From contig BGKB01000184.1 in NCBI GenBank assembly GCA_003116975.1, positions 1-64,000 of the forward strand: a DNA stretch of 64,000 nucleotides. The letters run 5' to 3'. The stretch is from Aurantiochytrium sp. KH105 (Eukaryota > Sar > Bigyra > Thraustochytrida > Thraustochytriidae). The translations under genes and the position numbers were made by a program. The notes beneath the pieces are model-generated. The model saw only the letters and a list, made by a program, of their open reading frames with translations, made no database searches and had not been told where the DNA came from. Below, one piece after another: positions 10,801 to 20,800 of this stretch (positions are counted from its first letter, which is position 1; every line of letters begins with the position of its first letter).

Positions 10801-11151
10801 TTTGATCAAAAGTCTTGCGTGTGCGATCTGCTCCACAAGTGAAGTGCTTTTTTCCGAAAAGGTTTAATTTTAATATTCATTTCGCCTCGCTCTTCAGCAA
10901 ACGCAAGCAATGCAAACGTTGCCGTTTAGCTGCTAAAAATGATGTCGAAGGCGATGACGATGAATGACGCTTGCTGTCTCAGAAGAAGATAAAAGCCGAG
11001 GTATTGTAAGATTCCAAGGCGTTCCGTATGTTCGTTCTCCTGCGCAAGCATCCTCCTTTTGCTGCTGGGTGTTTCAGTTCGGTACTCACACTCTTTGACG
11101 TTGTGCGTGAAATGCTTTCGACTGAAACGAGGGTGATATTGCTTGTGTCTG
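10801..11151. other. Convergent intergenic region
   Basis: 351 bases between the 3' ends of the GAF gene (plus) and DPH3 (minus). The first part is AT-rich (TTTAATTTTAATATTC near 10863), as expected for 3' ends. No gene seen. Confidence 0.6.
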
Positions 11152-11619
11152 TTAAACGTCCACAACATCAACGTCGCGCGGTCCACCTGCCTCATCTGCG
11201 AGCTCCAGTTTATCGAGCGCCGACACAACCTCAATTTCTGCGGCTTCGGTTGCGGAGGAGGGATTTGGCAAGGTCGGCGGTATAACATCTGCATCATTTG
11301 CCTTTTCTTGGACGTTATCCTGAATGACGTCTTTCCCTTCTTCATTGCTGGCATTTCCTGCACTTTTCGCCTTGTCCTCGTCCTTCTCGTGCTCCTCGTG
11401 CTCCTCTTCCTCGAGCTCGATGCTCTCCAGAAAGGCCTCTGGATCGTAGACAACACGGATGAGGAGCGAGCAGCTCGGGCAAGGCGCGAGATCTTCTGCG
11501 CCAAGCAAATCATCCACCGTGATGAAGAAGTCGTCTCCGCACGGGCACGGGTACGTGTACAAGTCGTCCTTCTCCGAGAACGTCATGTCGTCCAAGTCAA
11601 TGTCATCCCAGGCCGCCAT
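11152..11619 (-). CDS. DPH3: Diphthamide biosynthesis protein 3 (CSL zinc finger)
   Basis: 155 residues, ATG at 11619. The N-terminal 60 residues are a clear CSL-type zinc finger: DDMTF at 10-14, YPCPCGDDF with C25 and C27, and CPSCSLLI with C47 and C50, the four zinc/iron ligands at family spacing. Dph3 supplies electrons to the radical enzyme Dph1-Dph2, which starts diphthamide on eEF2, and it also works with Elongator in tRNA wobble-uridine modification; it is cytosolic. The family is usually about 80-90 residues. Here a 95-residue acidic Glu/Asp/Ala-rich tail follows, which looks disordered. The frame stays open upstream of the chosen ATG, but only this start gives the canonical Dph3 N-terminus. 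It is divergent from the KDO transferase gene. Confidence 0.93.
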   Translation of the reverse strand: MAAWDDIDLDDMTFSEKDDLYTYPCPCGDDFFITVDDLLGAEDLAPCPSCSLLIRVVYDPEAFLESIELEEEEHEEHEKDEDKAKSAGNASNEEGKDVIQDNVQEKANDADVIPPTLPNPSSATEAAEIEVVSALDKLELADEAGGPRDVDVVDV

Positions 11620-11908
11620 TGTCTCGCCGTCGCCTGCCTTTGCAGCGGCAACAAAACCCTTGCAAGCCGCGTCGCCTTGCCCCGCGCCTCGCTCAGCCGT
11701 TCCTCGGCTCTGCGTGCCAAGCGCGCCGGCAAAAGCGTCCACAGCTTTACGCTTTTGCTGCTGGTGTCGAGTGGTGGGTGGGTGGTCACGAAGCGACACG
11801 AAGGCAACAAAAGTGCAATGTTGAAGGGAAGGACTCGGAGGGCAAGTGTAGTTCTTGCCAAGCTTGCCAAGGAGCAGCAAGCAAGCAAAGCGATCGAAGC
11901 GAAGCGAG
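11620..11908. promoter_or_regulatory. Shared divergent promoter region, DPH3 / KDO transferase
   Basis: 289 bases separate the two ATGs on opposite strands, so both promoters and leaders must fit here. It has short GCAAGCAA and GCCAAGCTTGCC patches and no TATA-like box that I can identify with confidence. Confidence 0.55.
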
Positions 11909-13372
11909 ATGGGGGCCGCTCGAGCGTGGCGACTGCTCGCGGCCTCGCTCGAGAGGATCGGCGGAGCGCGTCTCGCAGACTTCGTTCGCTCGCGGCGGGC
12001 TCGAGCTCGACTTGCTGCTGCCGCTCGCGGCGCCAAGGCCCAAGATATTAGCCTCTGGCCCTCTGCCGAGGTGCCGTGGCCTCGCAAATTTGCTCGCAAC
12101 GAGCGACGTGGAGGACACCTGGCATGGATCCATGCTGCATCGGTCGGAGAGGGACTCTGTGCCGTTGGCATCGTTGGCAAGCTCTTGGAGCGCGATGTCG
12201 AAACGCACGTCCTCGTAACGTGCAGCTCGGCTTCGGCGCTTGCCGTTGTGCCTTCTCGGGTGCGAGCGCGTCAACCGGACGCGATGGAACGTGTCTCGTT
12301 TGGACTGGCGCCACTCGACTTTCCACATCGTGTCGATTGCTTTCTCGAGGCCTGGAAACCTGACCTCGTTATATGGGTTGAATCCGAGTTTTGGCCGTGC
12401 ACCTTGCACGCTCTGCACGAGCGTCAGACGCCCATGATCCTTGTCAATGCAAGATTGTCGCAGCGCTCGATGACTCGCTGGCAACTCTTTTCGTGGTCTC
12501 GAGCGCTGCTCGCATCCACTCTTGGCTGTTTCGACGCAATTGTTGCGCGCTCCGACCAAGACGCAAAGCGCATCGAGACTGCTTTGCGTGCTGCGCCTGG
12601 ACTGATATCTACAAGAAAGCCGCCGCCGCTCATTGACGCGGTCGTTGATCTGAAAACGGATGATCCATTCGCATTTCAAGAGAAATCGGCTGTGCAAAGC
12701 GTTGACAAGGTCCTTATGCCCATTGCCTCAACGTTGCGACAGCGAGCGTGGATTGCCGGGTCCACGCATGCAGGCGAGGAGTTGGAGCTTGCAAAGGCGC
12801 ATGCGGAGCTTAGTTCCTCACGCTATGGCCATACCAATCTTATTACCTTTATTGCCCCGCGTCACCCCGAGCGATGTCCAGACGCTTTGCAAGACGTTCG
12901 TCGAGCGCTTGCAGACGTGGAAATCGAGCCGATGGTGCTTTTATGGAGTGAGCTTGCGCATCAGGACGCGCAGCTTCAAAACTTGCGACAATCGTCGTGC
13001 ATTATTATTGTGGATTCGCTTGGAATTCTTGCACATCTCTACCGTTACGTTGATGTGGCTTTCATTGGTGGATCCTTGCCCGTGAGTCGCTTCAAAGGTG
13101 TGCACAATGCCCGCGAGGCTCTTTTCGCAGGTTGCTCGCTTGTGCTTCAGGGTTCGGCGGCCCAGTCCATCGAACCTCTCGTTCCGGGTGTGGTTGCCGT
13201 CGAAGATCACGTTGATCTTGCTTCGCGGGTTCACGCACGCCTTGAAAAGCGCCCCGCAGACCCGATGCCGCAGCAGGCCGCTTCTGCGACAAATTCTTCG
13301 GCCAAGAGTGTATTGGCTGCATTGAGCATTGTCTGGGAAATAATTCTCCGTGAAGAGCGTTCGCATCGCTGA
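11909..13372 (+). CDS. kdtA: 3-deoxy-D-manno-octulosonic acid (KDO) transferase
   Basis: 487 residues, GT-B glycosyltransferase of the WaaA/KdtA family, which moves KDO from CMP-KDO to a lipid A-type acceptor. Visible marks: WIHAASVGE at about 73-81 with the conserved catalytic Glu (E81); WVESEFWP near 155; VNARLSQRS near 190; and the C-terminal nucleotide-binding block YVDVAFIGGSL followed by GVHNAREALFAGCSLVLQG. Bacterial enzymes start with a membrane helix. Here the N-terminus is Arg/Ala-rich and nearly free of acidic residues, like a mitochondrial presequence, matching the plant enzyme, which is known to be mitochondrial. ATG at 11909 is the first in frame. The acceptor in this organism is unknown. 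Plants, some algae and some protists keep this pathway; its presence in a non-photosynthetic lineage would be a notable retention or transfer. Confidence 0.9.
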   Translation: MGAARAWRLLAASLERIGGARLADFVRSRRARARLAAAARGAKAQDISLWPSAEVPWPRKFARNERRGGHLAWIHAASVGEGLCAVGIVGKLLERDVETHVLVTCSSASALAVVPSRVRARQPDAMERVSFGLAPLDFPHRVDCFLEAWKPDLVIWVESEFWPCTLHALHERQTPMILVNARLSQRSMTRWQLFSWSRALLASTLGCFDAIVARSDQDAKRIETALRAAPGLISTRKPPPLIDAVVDLKTDDPFAFQEKSAVQSVDKVLMPIASTLRQRAWIAGSTHAGEELELAKAHAELSSSRYGHTNLITFIAPRHPERCPDALQDVRRALADVEIEPMVLLWSELAHQDAQLQNLRQSSCIIIVDSLGILAHLYRYVDVAFIGGSLPVSRFKGVHNAREALFAGCSLVLQGSAAQSIEPLVPGVVAVEDHVDLASRVHARLEKRPADPMPQQAASATNSSAKSVLAALSIVWEIILREERSHR

Positions 13373-13884
13373 CCAAGCGAGCGAGCGGCAAAACACCAAA
13401 TGCCTGTTATTATCTGTTGTATGAAAAAGAATACCCTCAATGTTAGTTTGTTTGACTTTGCGTCATCTATGCTACGTGTGCGTGTAAAAGTATGTTTTGT
13501 ATTCTGAGAGGATGACAATGCCATAGCAATGAGGTCAATAATTGTTGTTCAGTCGCAGAGTGCCTCGTACGTCCCCGAACATTGCTCGGTTTCAATGAAC
13601 ATGCCTCGTCCGCATTTCTGTTTCAGCATAAGTGTGACCCGAAGCGAGAACTGCACAATAAAGCTTGACAATCGTCATTGCAACGCGAGAAGCTCAAAAC
13701 ACAACGCGTGATCTTGCTGATGCTCCAAGAAGTCGGATGTCCGTCTCCACCGTGCGAGGCCTCTGGAAGTTAAAGGATAAAAAAAAGTCCTCGCGTGCAC
13801 TACAAAAGCTGTTCGTTTCCTCGAAAAGCTTTCTGGGTCGTCACCGTCGCATCAGTTGATTTGATTGCCTTGCCTTGTCGTAAA
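13373..13884. other. Convergent intergenic region
   Basis: 512 bases between the KDO transferase and sulfotransferase 3' ends, less GC-rich than the genes. No frame with protein-like character. Confidence 0.6.
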
Positions 13885-15807
13885 TCACACTTTGTACGCT
13901 TCAACAAGATCCGGGGCCGCCTTTGCGACAACGTCGTCCACGTCGGAAAGAGACATTCCGGAAAAGGGTGCAACCGAGTGTGCGAGTAATTTGATTCGAA
14001 CATTGGTAGAGAGTTCTTTTTTGCAGAGACGATAGGCCCTCTCTTCGGACTCACGATCGCCTGCAAGATTGTGAAAGGTATTTCGAAGATCACCAGGGCC
14101 CCAGAAAACACCTCCCTTGCTCTTTCCGCTTGGAAAGTACTTGAGGGAAAAGCGCATGACATCTACCACACTCCATTTGGGCTGTCGCAAATCGGCCTCG
14201 TCGATACAGATTCCGGCTCCTTCAAGCGTTTCTTTGAGCGTCAGGCGATCGTTGCAAATGTCTTCAAAACGTACAATGGCGGAGACGCCAAGAGCGTCTC
14301 GGTCGCGATAGACCTGGTTGATGGCACGGAGTTTGGATTCGGGGGATCCGCAGGTGAGACCGTACGAGTCGTCGCCCTTGAGTGCCTCGCAGCGGGCAAG
14401 ATCAGCATCGCTAGGAATGGCGTTTGCAAAGTTTGTGCCAACGTGGTTGATAAGGTGCAAATACATGTCGACAGGGTTTCGGAGGAACAAAAGAGTCACG
14501 TCGGGTTTGAAGTTGTCCTTGACGTTGGCAATCCAGGCGTCTGGGCTGATGGCGTCGCTTCCTCGCATGGGGTATTTGAGTACAATCGTATCAATATTGG
14601 AATAGCCTGCCTCCGCAAACTTGTAAAATGAGGCCGGCGGAAGTTCCTGGCGCACGCCGACATCGAGAATGGAGGCCGTGCGGTCACGTTGCGCCAAGAG
14701 ATAGGAGAGCAGCGTGCATCCACTTGCCTGGAGGCAAGCAACAAAGACGCGGAGAGGTCGTTTGACGTCCCCTACGGCTGCAAAGCGAGCTGGACATGTT
14801 CGTGCAAAGTCTTCGACGGTCAGCGACGATCCAAGCGTCTCATTGTCGTAGGAGTCAGCATCATTGTCGGTGCTATCCGTTGCGTTGAGGTCAAAGTCGG
14901 TGCCATCGGACGTCGAGGAGGAGGAGGAGGTGGAGAAGCCCTTGTTTTTGCGCTTGCCCAGAACAAGGTCGCGTTTGAGAAGCTTTCCAGAGACGCATGC
15001 TTCACTTTGATAGGATCCTTCGCTCTCAAAGCGATGGTGGAGGAGGCAAGTATTGCTGCCCACCTTGACCTGGTCACAAGTGGTTGAGCCCGGCTCGCAG
15101 GCGATCTTGCGCACCATGGTCCAGCCAACGCACTCCCGATCTGCCTGATTGGCGCGCAGACGCAAATTGATGCCTGTGCAGGCCGCATAGCAGTTGAGGT
15201 GGTGTCCAGGGCGATTGTTGACTCTGCGAATGATGTTGCGAAAGTAGCAGGTCCCGGATTGCTCTTTGAATTTGCGCTTGCCTTCCGATTTATCTTTCCA
15301 GTCGGGCGTTGCCTCGGTAGGGCGCGTCTCGGTAAGGTATTGGGTCGTGGGCGCCTGACTGGGTGCGACGTTGTCACCATCGTCCGTTTCCGTTTGCCCG
15401 CGCAGAGTCGCTTGCAGGGAGGCAAGCATTTCGCTGCTCTTTGACCCGATCGCTGACCGGTACTCTGGTACACTAGCAAGGGCTGCGAGACTGACGAGCA
15501 TAAGAAAGCCTGCGAGCAAGACGATTCTCGCGGTAAAGCTGGGCAGACGCCATCCGGCTTGGTCACGCCGCAAGCTAGACGCCCGCGTCGACGATGCCGC
15601 CACAGACGCCCCGGCCGCTGCCGGTCGTCGTGAGTCTTCGAGGAGGCCGAACTCCTCGTCGTCGCTGAGCGCGTCGTCGGTCCTGCTCTCGCCCGAGCGC
15701 CGCACGGGTCCTTGCGCCATCTCTGCGTACGCGCCGCGCCACGCGACGGAGCACAGCTGGCCTCTCGCTGCGTCTGGCTCCCTCCTGTTGATGGTTTGCT
15801 GTGCCAT
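13885..15807 (-). CDS. Type II membrane sulfotransferase with Cys-rich lumenal domain
   Basis: 640 residues, ATG at 15807. A cytosolic tail (1-92) with an acidic TDDALSDDEEFGLLED stretch is followed by one membrane helix at about 93-112, giving the type II topology of Golgi sulfotransferases. A cysteine-rich block (about 190-290: CYAACTGINLRLRANQADREC and a TTCDQV...NTCLLHH stretch) resembles PAN/apple-like modules. The sulfotransferase fold follows: the 5'-phosphosulfate loop is QASGCTLLSYLLA near 358-370, and the 3'-phosphate motif LLFLRNPVDMYLHL has Arg near 443. It should transfer sulfate from PAPS to a glycan or protein in the Golgi lumen. In the loop, the usual SGTT/SGST appears as SGCT. 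The substrate is unknown; the Cys-rich block may recognise carbohydrate or protein. Confidence 0.78.
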   Translation of the reverse strand: MAQQTINRREPDAARGQLCSVAWRGAYAEMAQGPVRRSGESRTDDALSDDEEFGLLEDSRRPAAAGASVAASSTRASSLRRDQAGWRLPSFTARIVLLAGFLMLVSLAALASVPEYRSAIGSKSSEMLASLQATLRGQTETDDGDNVAPSQAPTTQYLTETRPTEATPDWKDKSEGKRKFKEQSGTCYFRNIIRRVNNRPGHHLNCYAACTGINLRLRANQADRECVGWTMVRKIACEPGSTTCDQVKVGSNTCLLHHRFESEGSYQSEACVSGKLLKRDLVLGKRKNKGFSTSSSSSTSDGTDFDLNATDSTDNDADSYDNETLGSSLTVEDFARTCPARFAAVGDVKRPLRVFVACLQASGCTLLSYLLAQRDRTASILDVGVRQELPPASFYKFAEAGYSNIDTIVLKYPMRGSDAISPDAWIANVKDNFKPDVTLLFLRNPVDMYLHLINHVGTNFANAIPSDADLARCEALKGDDSYGLTCGSPESKLRAINQVYRDRDALGVSAIVRFEDICNDRLTLKETLEGAGICIDEADLRQPKWSVVDVMRFSLKYFPSGKSKGGVFWGPGDLRNTFHNLAGDRESEERAYRLCKKELSTNVRIKLLAHSVAPFSGMSLSDVDDVVAKAAPDLVEAYKV

Positions 15808-16646
15808 GGCTTTTGTTTCAATCAAGCAAGTTCGACTTGGGAAATCACACTGAGCACCACAACGTGGATAAGCTCACTGAGGAGAGTCACCATGGCCAAT
15901 GCGATTAGCGGATATGTCAGTGGGCGTGACTCGCCACTTCTTCACCGACAACTGCATCTTTTCGAGAAGAGAGCGAGCTTGTGCAAGGCCAACTGCGCTC
16001 GGAATGAACACATTCTGTCTGTTCGTCTTTATGTCTCTTGGATTGGATGGAACGTCGAATGCATGCGTGAGGATGGATCACCAGCACGAACTACGGTTCG
16101 CAGTCATATGAGTGGGTCATTGGCGTCACCATCTAGGAGACCTGCTGCGAAAGCGTGGGTGAAAATGATAAGAGAAAGCGGCCTCTTCTGTCACGAAGCA
16201 ACCGCAGAAAAACTTGGAAAGAAAAAGAACTTTTGAAAGAAGCGGACAAATTCCGCGAATGAAATGTGAATTTACGTGAGAGCTACAGCGCGCGCGTAAG
16301 AAGCGGTATAGATAGGGTGGACGAATGAACGTGTGGAGGAGTATGAAAAGTAAAGAGCAGAAATGGGGCAGTGTCAAAAATGGGCAAAAACTGCCGCTGC
16401 TCGGAGGAGGAATTGAGTAAACGAATGAGTTGCATGGATTGCATACAGGCGGCCCGGGTCGCACTGGCGGATTGACCCTGAGAACAGAAGCTTGCGTGCA
16501 TGAACCGTGAGAGCGCGCTAGCTCAATTTAGAAAGATCACACAATGACGATGTCGAGGTTGACGACGTCAACAACGACGTCAAGAACAACGGCGACGGCA
16601 GCAAAATTAGCAAGGAGGGCCTTGCGCGTGTGCGTGATACGTTGAA
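15808..16646. other. Intergenic between two minus-strand genes
   Basis: 839 bases. No convincing gene. At 16522-16670, on the plus strand, is a short stop-bounded frame without ATG whose tail (NNGDGSKISKEGL) resembles an EF-hand loop; it overlaps the last codons of the histidine-kinase gene on the other strand. See findings. Confidence 0.5.
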
Positions 16647-18671
16647 TCAGCACGACACTGTTCCGTGAAGTCTATCGATAATCCGCTGAAGCGAGTCCAT
16701 TGTAAAGGGCTTGGGGAGAAGCTCGTGCATGCCTGCGTCAAAACATTTGGCTTGATCGCGGGCCATCACGGATGCAGTCATGGCGACAATGACCGGATCC
16801 TTGGCGTCGCTGCCGGCCGCCGAGGAGAGAATCCGACGGGTGGCCTCGAAACCATCGAGGTTCGGCATGTGGCAGTCCATGAAAATCAGAGCATAGTGGT
16901 TCTTCTCGTACATTTTGACAGCCTCAAGTCCGTCATGGGCAACGTCACAGGTTACATTGAGTCGTTTGAGAAGGCGCGTACACACTTGACAATTGACGAG
17001 ATTGTCATCGACGACGAGAACCTTGACGGCGGCATCGCGCGTGGCGTCAGACTGGGCGCCAGAAACCAAATCAACGGGTGTGCTGCTGGATTTGGCGTCA
17101 CTCTTCCGCGAAGACGGACGTCTTGCGCGGCCCGAGGTGGAGCGCGAGGTGGAGGGAATGGATGTTGATGCAAGAGACGCACGAATCTCTTCTTGTGAGG
17201 GCTCGGCAAAGGCAAACTCGAAGCGAAAGGTAGACCCTTGACCCAAGGTGCTATTGACGATGACGTCGCCGCCCATGAGCCGAGCCAAGTCGCGGGAAAT
17301 GGCGAGCCCGAGACCTGAGGAAGACAGGGGCGCATCGCGATGCCGCCCATCTTCTGAAGGAGCTTTGTTTCCCGAGACAGCAGTGGGCACTCGTTTCTTC
17401 GCCTTGATAGTCGCACGGGGAGTGTCTTTGGCTTGGTAAAAGGGCTCAAAGATGCGCATCTGGTCAGCTTCGCTAATGCCCATGCCAGAATCTTCGACTT
17501 CGATAGCGATGCGATGCTGTGAGGCGTCGCTGTTTTGCTGGCCTTGCGAGTCATCTAGTTTACTGTCAAGCGTATCGTTTTCAGCGTCCGATCCTTGGAC
17601 AAGAGAGGCGCGAATGACAATGCGCCCTGACTGCGTGTACTTTACAGCGTTACCGACCAGGTTGGAGACGACTTGATTGAGTCTATGTTCGTCGACGAGA
17701 ACAAAGTTGGGAAAGTTGTCGTCGAGAGGCTCGCAAACGATTTCGCTCTCCTGTTGCGTAGCGATGCGATCAAAGAGACCGATGACGCGGTCAATGCAGT
17801 CGCCCTTAATGTTGATGGGGCTAGGACGCAAAAGCACTTGGTTAGAGGAGCAGGCGGTGAGGTCCAGCACGTCATTGACGACGGCGTGGAGGGTATTTGC
17901 GCACTGGCGCAGCACGTCAGAGGTGCCAGCCGCGATGGCAGCGTTTGCGACGTCGCGTTTGCTGCCGGGCCGGCGGAGCTTGGCGGAGACGGTGCTGCTT
18001 GGCGAGGTCGATGCGCAGGACGAACAGCAGTTTCGGGGCGAGGTGGGCGAGTTGGAGTTCGCTGTGGCTGGCCCACTTGCGATGTCGTCGTCGAGGCATT
18101 CGATCATGCCGAGCAGGCCGGCAAGGGGTGTGCGGATCTCGTGGCTGGCTTGCGCGACGAATTGGAGCTGCTTTTGAGCAATTTCGACGCTCGCGCGATG
18201 TGCGGCGACCTGTGCAGTTTCTGATTCGAGCACCAGGTACGTCTTATCGAGAAAGACCTTTTCGCGTACGACGGTGTCGGGCTCGGCGGCGCAGATGTCA
18301 TCAATGTCGATGACAGCAGCGTCAGCATTGACGGAGCCCTGAAAGCGTTCACGGAAAGCCTGATTGGCAAAGACGAGCGTACCTTTGCCTAGGGGCGATG
18401 ATCTGTGAGGGAGCAAGGACGCCTCGGAGCTTGTCTCCACGGAGGAGAGCGTCATGGACGCCGAGGTGCTGGTGCTGGAGCTGGTGCTGTCGCTCGTGCT
18501 CCTGCAAATGTCGCTGCCTGGGAGGTCGGCCTCGGGATGTGATGGTGAGGCTGCATTGTCTGTGGCGGCTGCGCCCGAGAGCGTTTTGTTCGGTCGGACG
18601 ACGGCGAGCCCGAGGCCCTTGACGTCAGCAAAGAGCGCCTCGCAGACTTGCACGACGGCATCCTCGCCCAT
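16647..18671 (-). CDS. Soluble hybrid sensor histidine kinase
   Basis: 674 residues from the ATG at 18671 (start MGEDAVVQVCE); the open frame extends further upstream only without ATG and through Arg-rich simple sequence. A PAS-like segment (about 105-160) is followed by the HisKA H-box ASHEIRTPLAGLLGM with H177 as phosphoacceptor. The HATPase_c domain has an N-box NLVGNAVKYTQSG, a G1 box EVEDSGMGIS, an F-box IFEPFYQ and a G2 box SGLGLAI, all intact. A C-terminal receiver domain starts at VKVLVVDDN, with phosphorylatable D599 in FMDCHMPNLDG and the conserved Lys in LPKPF. There is no membrane helix, so it senses something inside the cell, or a partner protein. A histidine phosphotransfer protein and response regulator should exist elsewhere. 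Low-complexity inserts separate the domains. Confidence 0.92.
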   Translation of the reverse strand: MGEDAVVQVCEALFADVKGLGLAVVRPNKTLSGAAATDNAASPSHPEADLPGSDICRSTSDSTSSSTSTSASMTLSSVETSSEASLLPHRSSPLGKGTLVFANQAFRERFQGSVNADAAVIDIDDICAAEPDTVVREKVFLDKTYLVLESETAQVAAHRASVEIAQKQLQFVAQASHEIRTPLAGLLGMIECLDDDIASGPATANSNSPTSPRNCCSSCASTSPSSTVSAKLRRPGSKRDVANAAIAAGTSDVLRQCANTLHAVVNDVLDLTACSSNQVLLRPSPINIKGDCIDRVIGLFDRIATQQESEIVCEPLDDNFPNFVLVDEHRLNQVVSNLVGNAVKYTQSGRIVIRASLVQGSDAENDTLDSKLDDSQGQQNSDASQHRIAIEVEDSGMGISEADQMRIFEPFYQAKDTPRATIKAKKRVPTAVSGNKAPSEDGRHRDAPLSSSGLGLAISRDLARLMGGDVIVNSTLGQGSTFRFEFAFAEPSQEEIRASLASTSIPSTSRSTSGRARRPSSRKSDAKSSSTPVDLVSGAQSDATRDAAVKVLVVDDNLVNCQVCTRLLKRLNVTCDVAHDGLEAVKMYEKNHYALIFMDCHMPNLDGFEATRRILSSAAGSDAKDPVIVAMTASVMARDQAKCFDAGMHELLPKPFTMDSLQRIIDRLHGTVSC

Positions 18672-18930
18672 GCTGCCTGTCTTTCGTCCTCTGCACGCAG
18701 GCAACGCAGGCAACGCAAGCAAAAGCGAGCGAGCGAGCGAGCGAGCTAGCCTGCCCGCCCACCCGCCCGTGCGGGTTTTCCTGCTTTGTTGTCGCCTTCT
18801 CCTCCCTTTCAACCCCCCGCGCGCGCCGCTCCGAGGCCGCCCGGAAGCAAGACTGGAAGGGAAACCCCGCTCGCTCGCTCGGGCCCCGCGACGCCGGCGT
18901 CCGCCCGCCCGCTCGCCAGCCAGCCCGGCC

Positions 18931-18963
18931 TCGCGCTCGCGCTCGCGCTCGCGCTCGCGCTCG
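18931..18963. repeat. (TCGCGC) hexanucleotide repeat
   Basis: About 5.5 perfect copies of a 6-bp unit, just upstream of the histidine-kinase start. Confidence 0.9.
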
Positions 18964-19737
18964 GCGTCCTCGCGCTCTGCGTCCTCGCGCTCTCGCGGGC
19001 GAGCGGGCGCGGCCTCGCTCCGCCCACCCGGCTCTGCTCCGCTCTGGCCGTCGGCCGCGAGTCAGTTCCGAGGAAGGAAGGCAGCGAAGCAGAGCAGCGG
19101 AAGCGCAACGCGGGGAAGGCGAGGCAGGCCTGGAGCGCGCCGCTGAGCGCGGCCAGGTGAGGGGAGGAGGAGAGGAGACCGGGCGGCAGAGGGAGGGAGA
19201 CGGATAGCAGATCGACGGATGGATCGAGAGGTCGATCGATCGATCGACGGCCGACGCGTCGCGGCAGAGACGGAGGCAGGCAGGGAAAGGAGGGAAGCCT
19301 GGAGTGAGCGAGCGTCTGTGAGGGAGGGAGGCCGCCCGGCGCCACTCGCGATCGCGGGACCTCGCGCGCGTCCTTGGAGAGCAGCGCGGCCCAACTTTCG
19401 CCGGCCGCGGGCGCTCCGCCGGCGCCCCGGGCGAGCGCGGGAGGGAGGAGGGGAGTCCTGCTTGCCTGCCTGCCTGCCTGCCTGCTGGCGCGCCTGAGGC
19501 GGAGCCGTGCGGCGAGGGGAGGCGAGGCGAAGCGTGACTGCCTGTCTGTCTGTTTGTCTGTCCTGGATGAGCGAGCGGCCGATGTCGGTTCAAACCCAGT
19601 TGGGCTTCCCTGCGCCCGCAGACTCGCGGGCGCGCCGGCGAGCGACGACGGTGGACGGGCGCGGGCGGGGCCGGCGGCGACGGGGTCTCTCTGGCGCTCG
19701 CTCGCTCGCTCGCTGCCTGCGCTGGCCGGTGCGACGG

Positions 19738-19770
19738 GCGGCGAGGCGAGGCGAGGCGAGGCGAGGCGAG
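19738..19770. repeat. (GCGAG) pentanucleotide repeat
   Basis: About six perfect 5-bp units. The same unit recurs at about 24726-24750 and 63922-63938. Confidence 0.9.
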
Positions 19771-20763
19771 ACGGCGCCGCTCCGGTTTCGAATTTGTTGC
19801 GCTCCTTTCCCTCTGCGCTTTCCTCCCACTTGCACCAGGCCCCGCACCCACGTCTACACTGCGCCAAACGCGCGCGCCAATGGGGCAAACCCCGCAATTC
19901 ACACTTGCCATCTCAGCGCTCTCTAGCATCCGCAAGTCAAAGCAAAACACCTGCCTCGCGCCTCCATGCTAGTTTCCCTTAGACGGCACCTACGCCCGCT
20001 TACCCGCGCGAGAGTAATGCGCAAGCGCACGCGTGCGCCAGCGGCCGGAGAGGGCAAGCAGGCAAGCAGGCAAGCAAGCACGCGTTGGCCGCCTGCCTTC
20101 CTCTTTCGCTATAATCTTCCAAGCAAGCCCGCAAGCCCGCCCGCCCGCCCGCCCGCCCACGCCTCGCCGGCAGTGGCCGCTGCAGCTGCTGCAGGCAGCC
20201 GAAAAGCTCCGAGGAGACCGTGCTGCGCGGCGAGCCGCCATGGATGAGGCGGCCGGCGAGGAGAGGAGCGAGGAGCGAGAGGCGCGGCTGGCGTGTAAGG
20301 TTGCTCCGGAAACCCATGTTCGGCGGGTACTCTCTCGGTGCCCCCCTAGACAGGCGCACGAGACACGGTCGAGGGGGCGGCATAACCGTGGGAGGGGGGC
20401 TGTGTACGAAGAATTGGGACCCTGGGGAAGCTTTGGGCCCACAGTTGCCGCAAGAGGTGCAGCTGGGGCACACTCGACAGCGGGAACTCGCCTTTGTCAC
20501 GTACCCACCGCAAATCCCCTCGTCCTCGCAGTGGGAAGCATAGGGAGTCTGCTGTGGGAACCAACGGATTACCGCTGTGGACTTCATCCATGTGTTCTCC
20601 TATCTTCGGTCCAACACGCCCTGGCCGAGCTCTATCGTTTTTCTAACACCTGGGCGCTTGACTTTGCCTATCGCCCTGCGTGGAGCGACTTTCTGCTAGC
20701 TTGCAGCTGGCCAGCCAAGCTTCGCAATCGACAGCGACTATCTGTCTGTGCGCGGGGATGCGC

Positions 20764-20769
20764 TGCAGT

Positions 20770-20799
<30 letters not shown>
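20764..20799. repeat. (CAG)n trinucleotide repeat, non-coding
   Basis: About ten GCA/CAG units with one early interruption (GTA), not inside any supported gene. Confidence 0.9.

Positions 20800-20800
<1 letters not shown>

Noticed and set aside
19587-19597. GGTTCAAACCC as a tRNA T-arm
   Set aside because: No acceptor, D or anticodon stems can be drawn around it; coincidence in GC-rich sequence.
18625-19950. Long minus-strand open frame (about 440 codons)
   Set aside because: Arg/Ser/Ala/Pro low-complexity product, runs through several microsatellites, and overlaps the start of the histidine-kinase gene in another frame.
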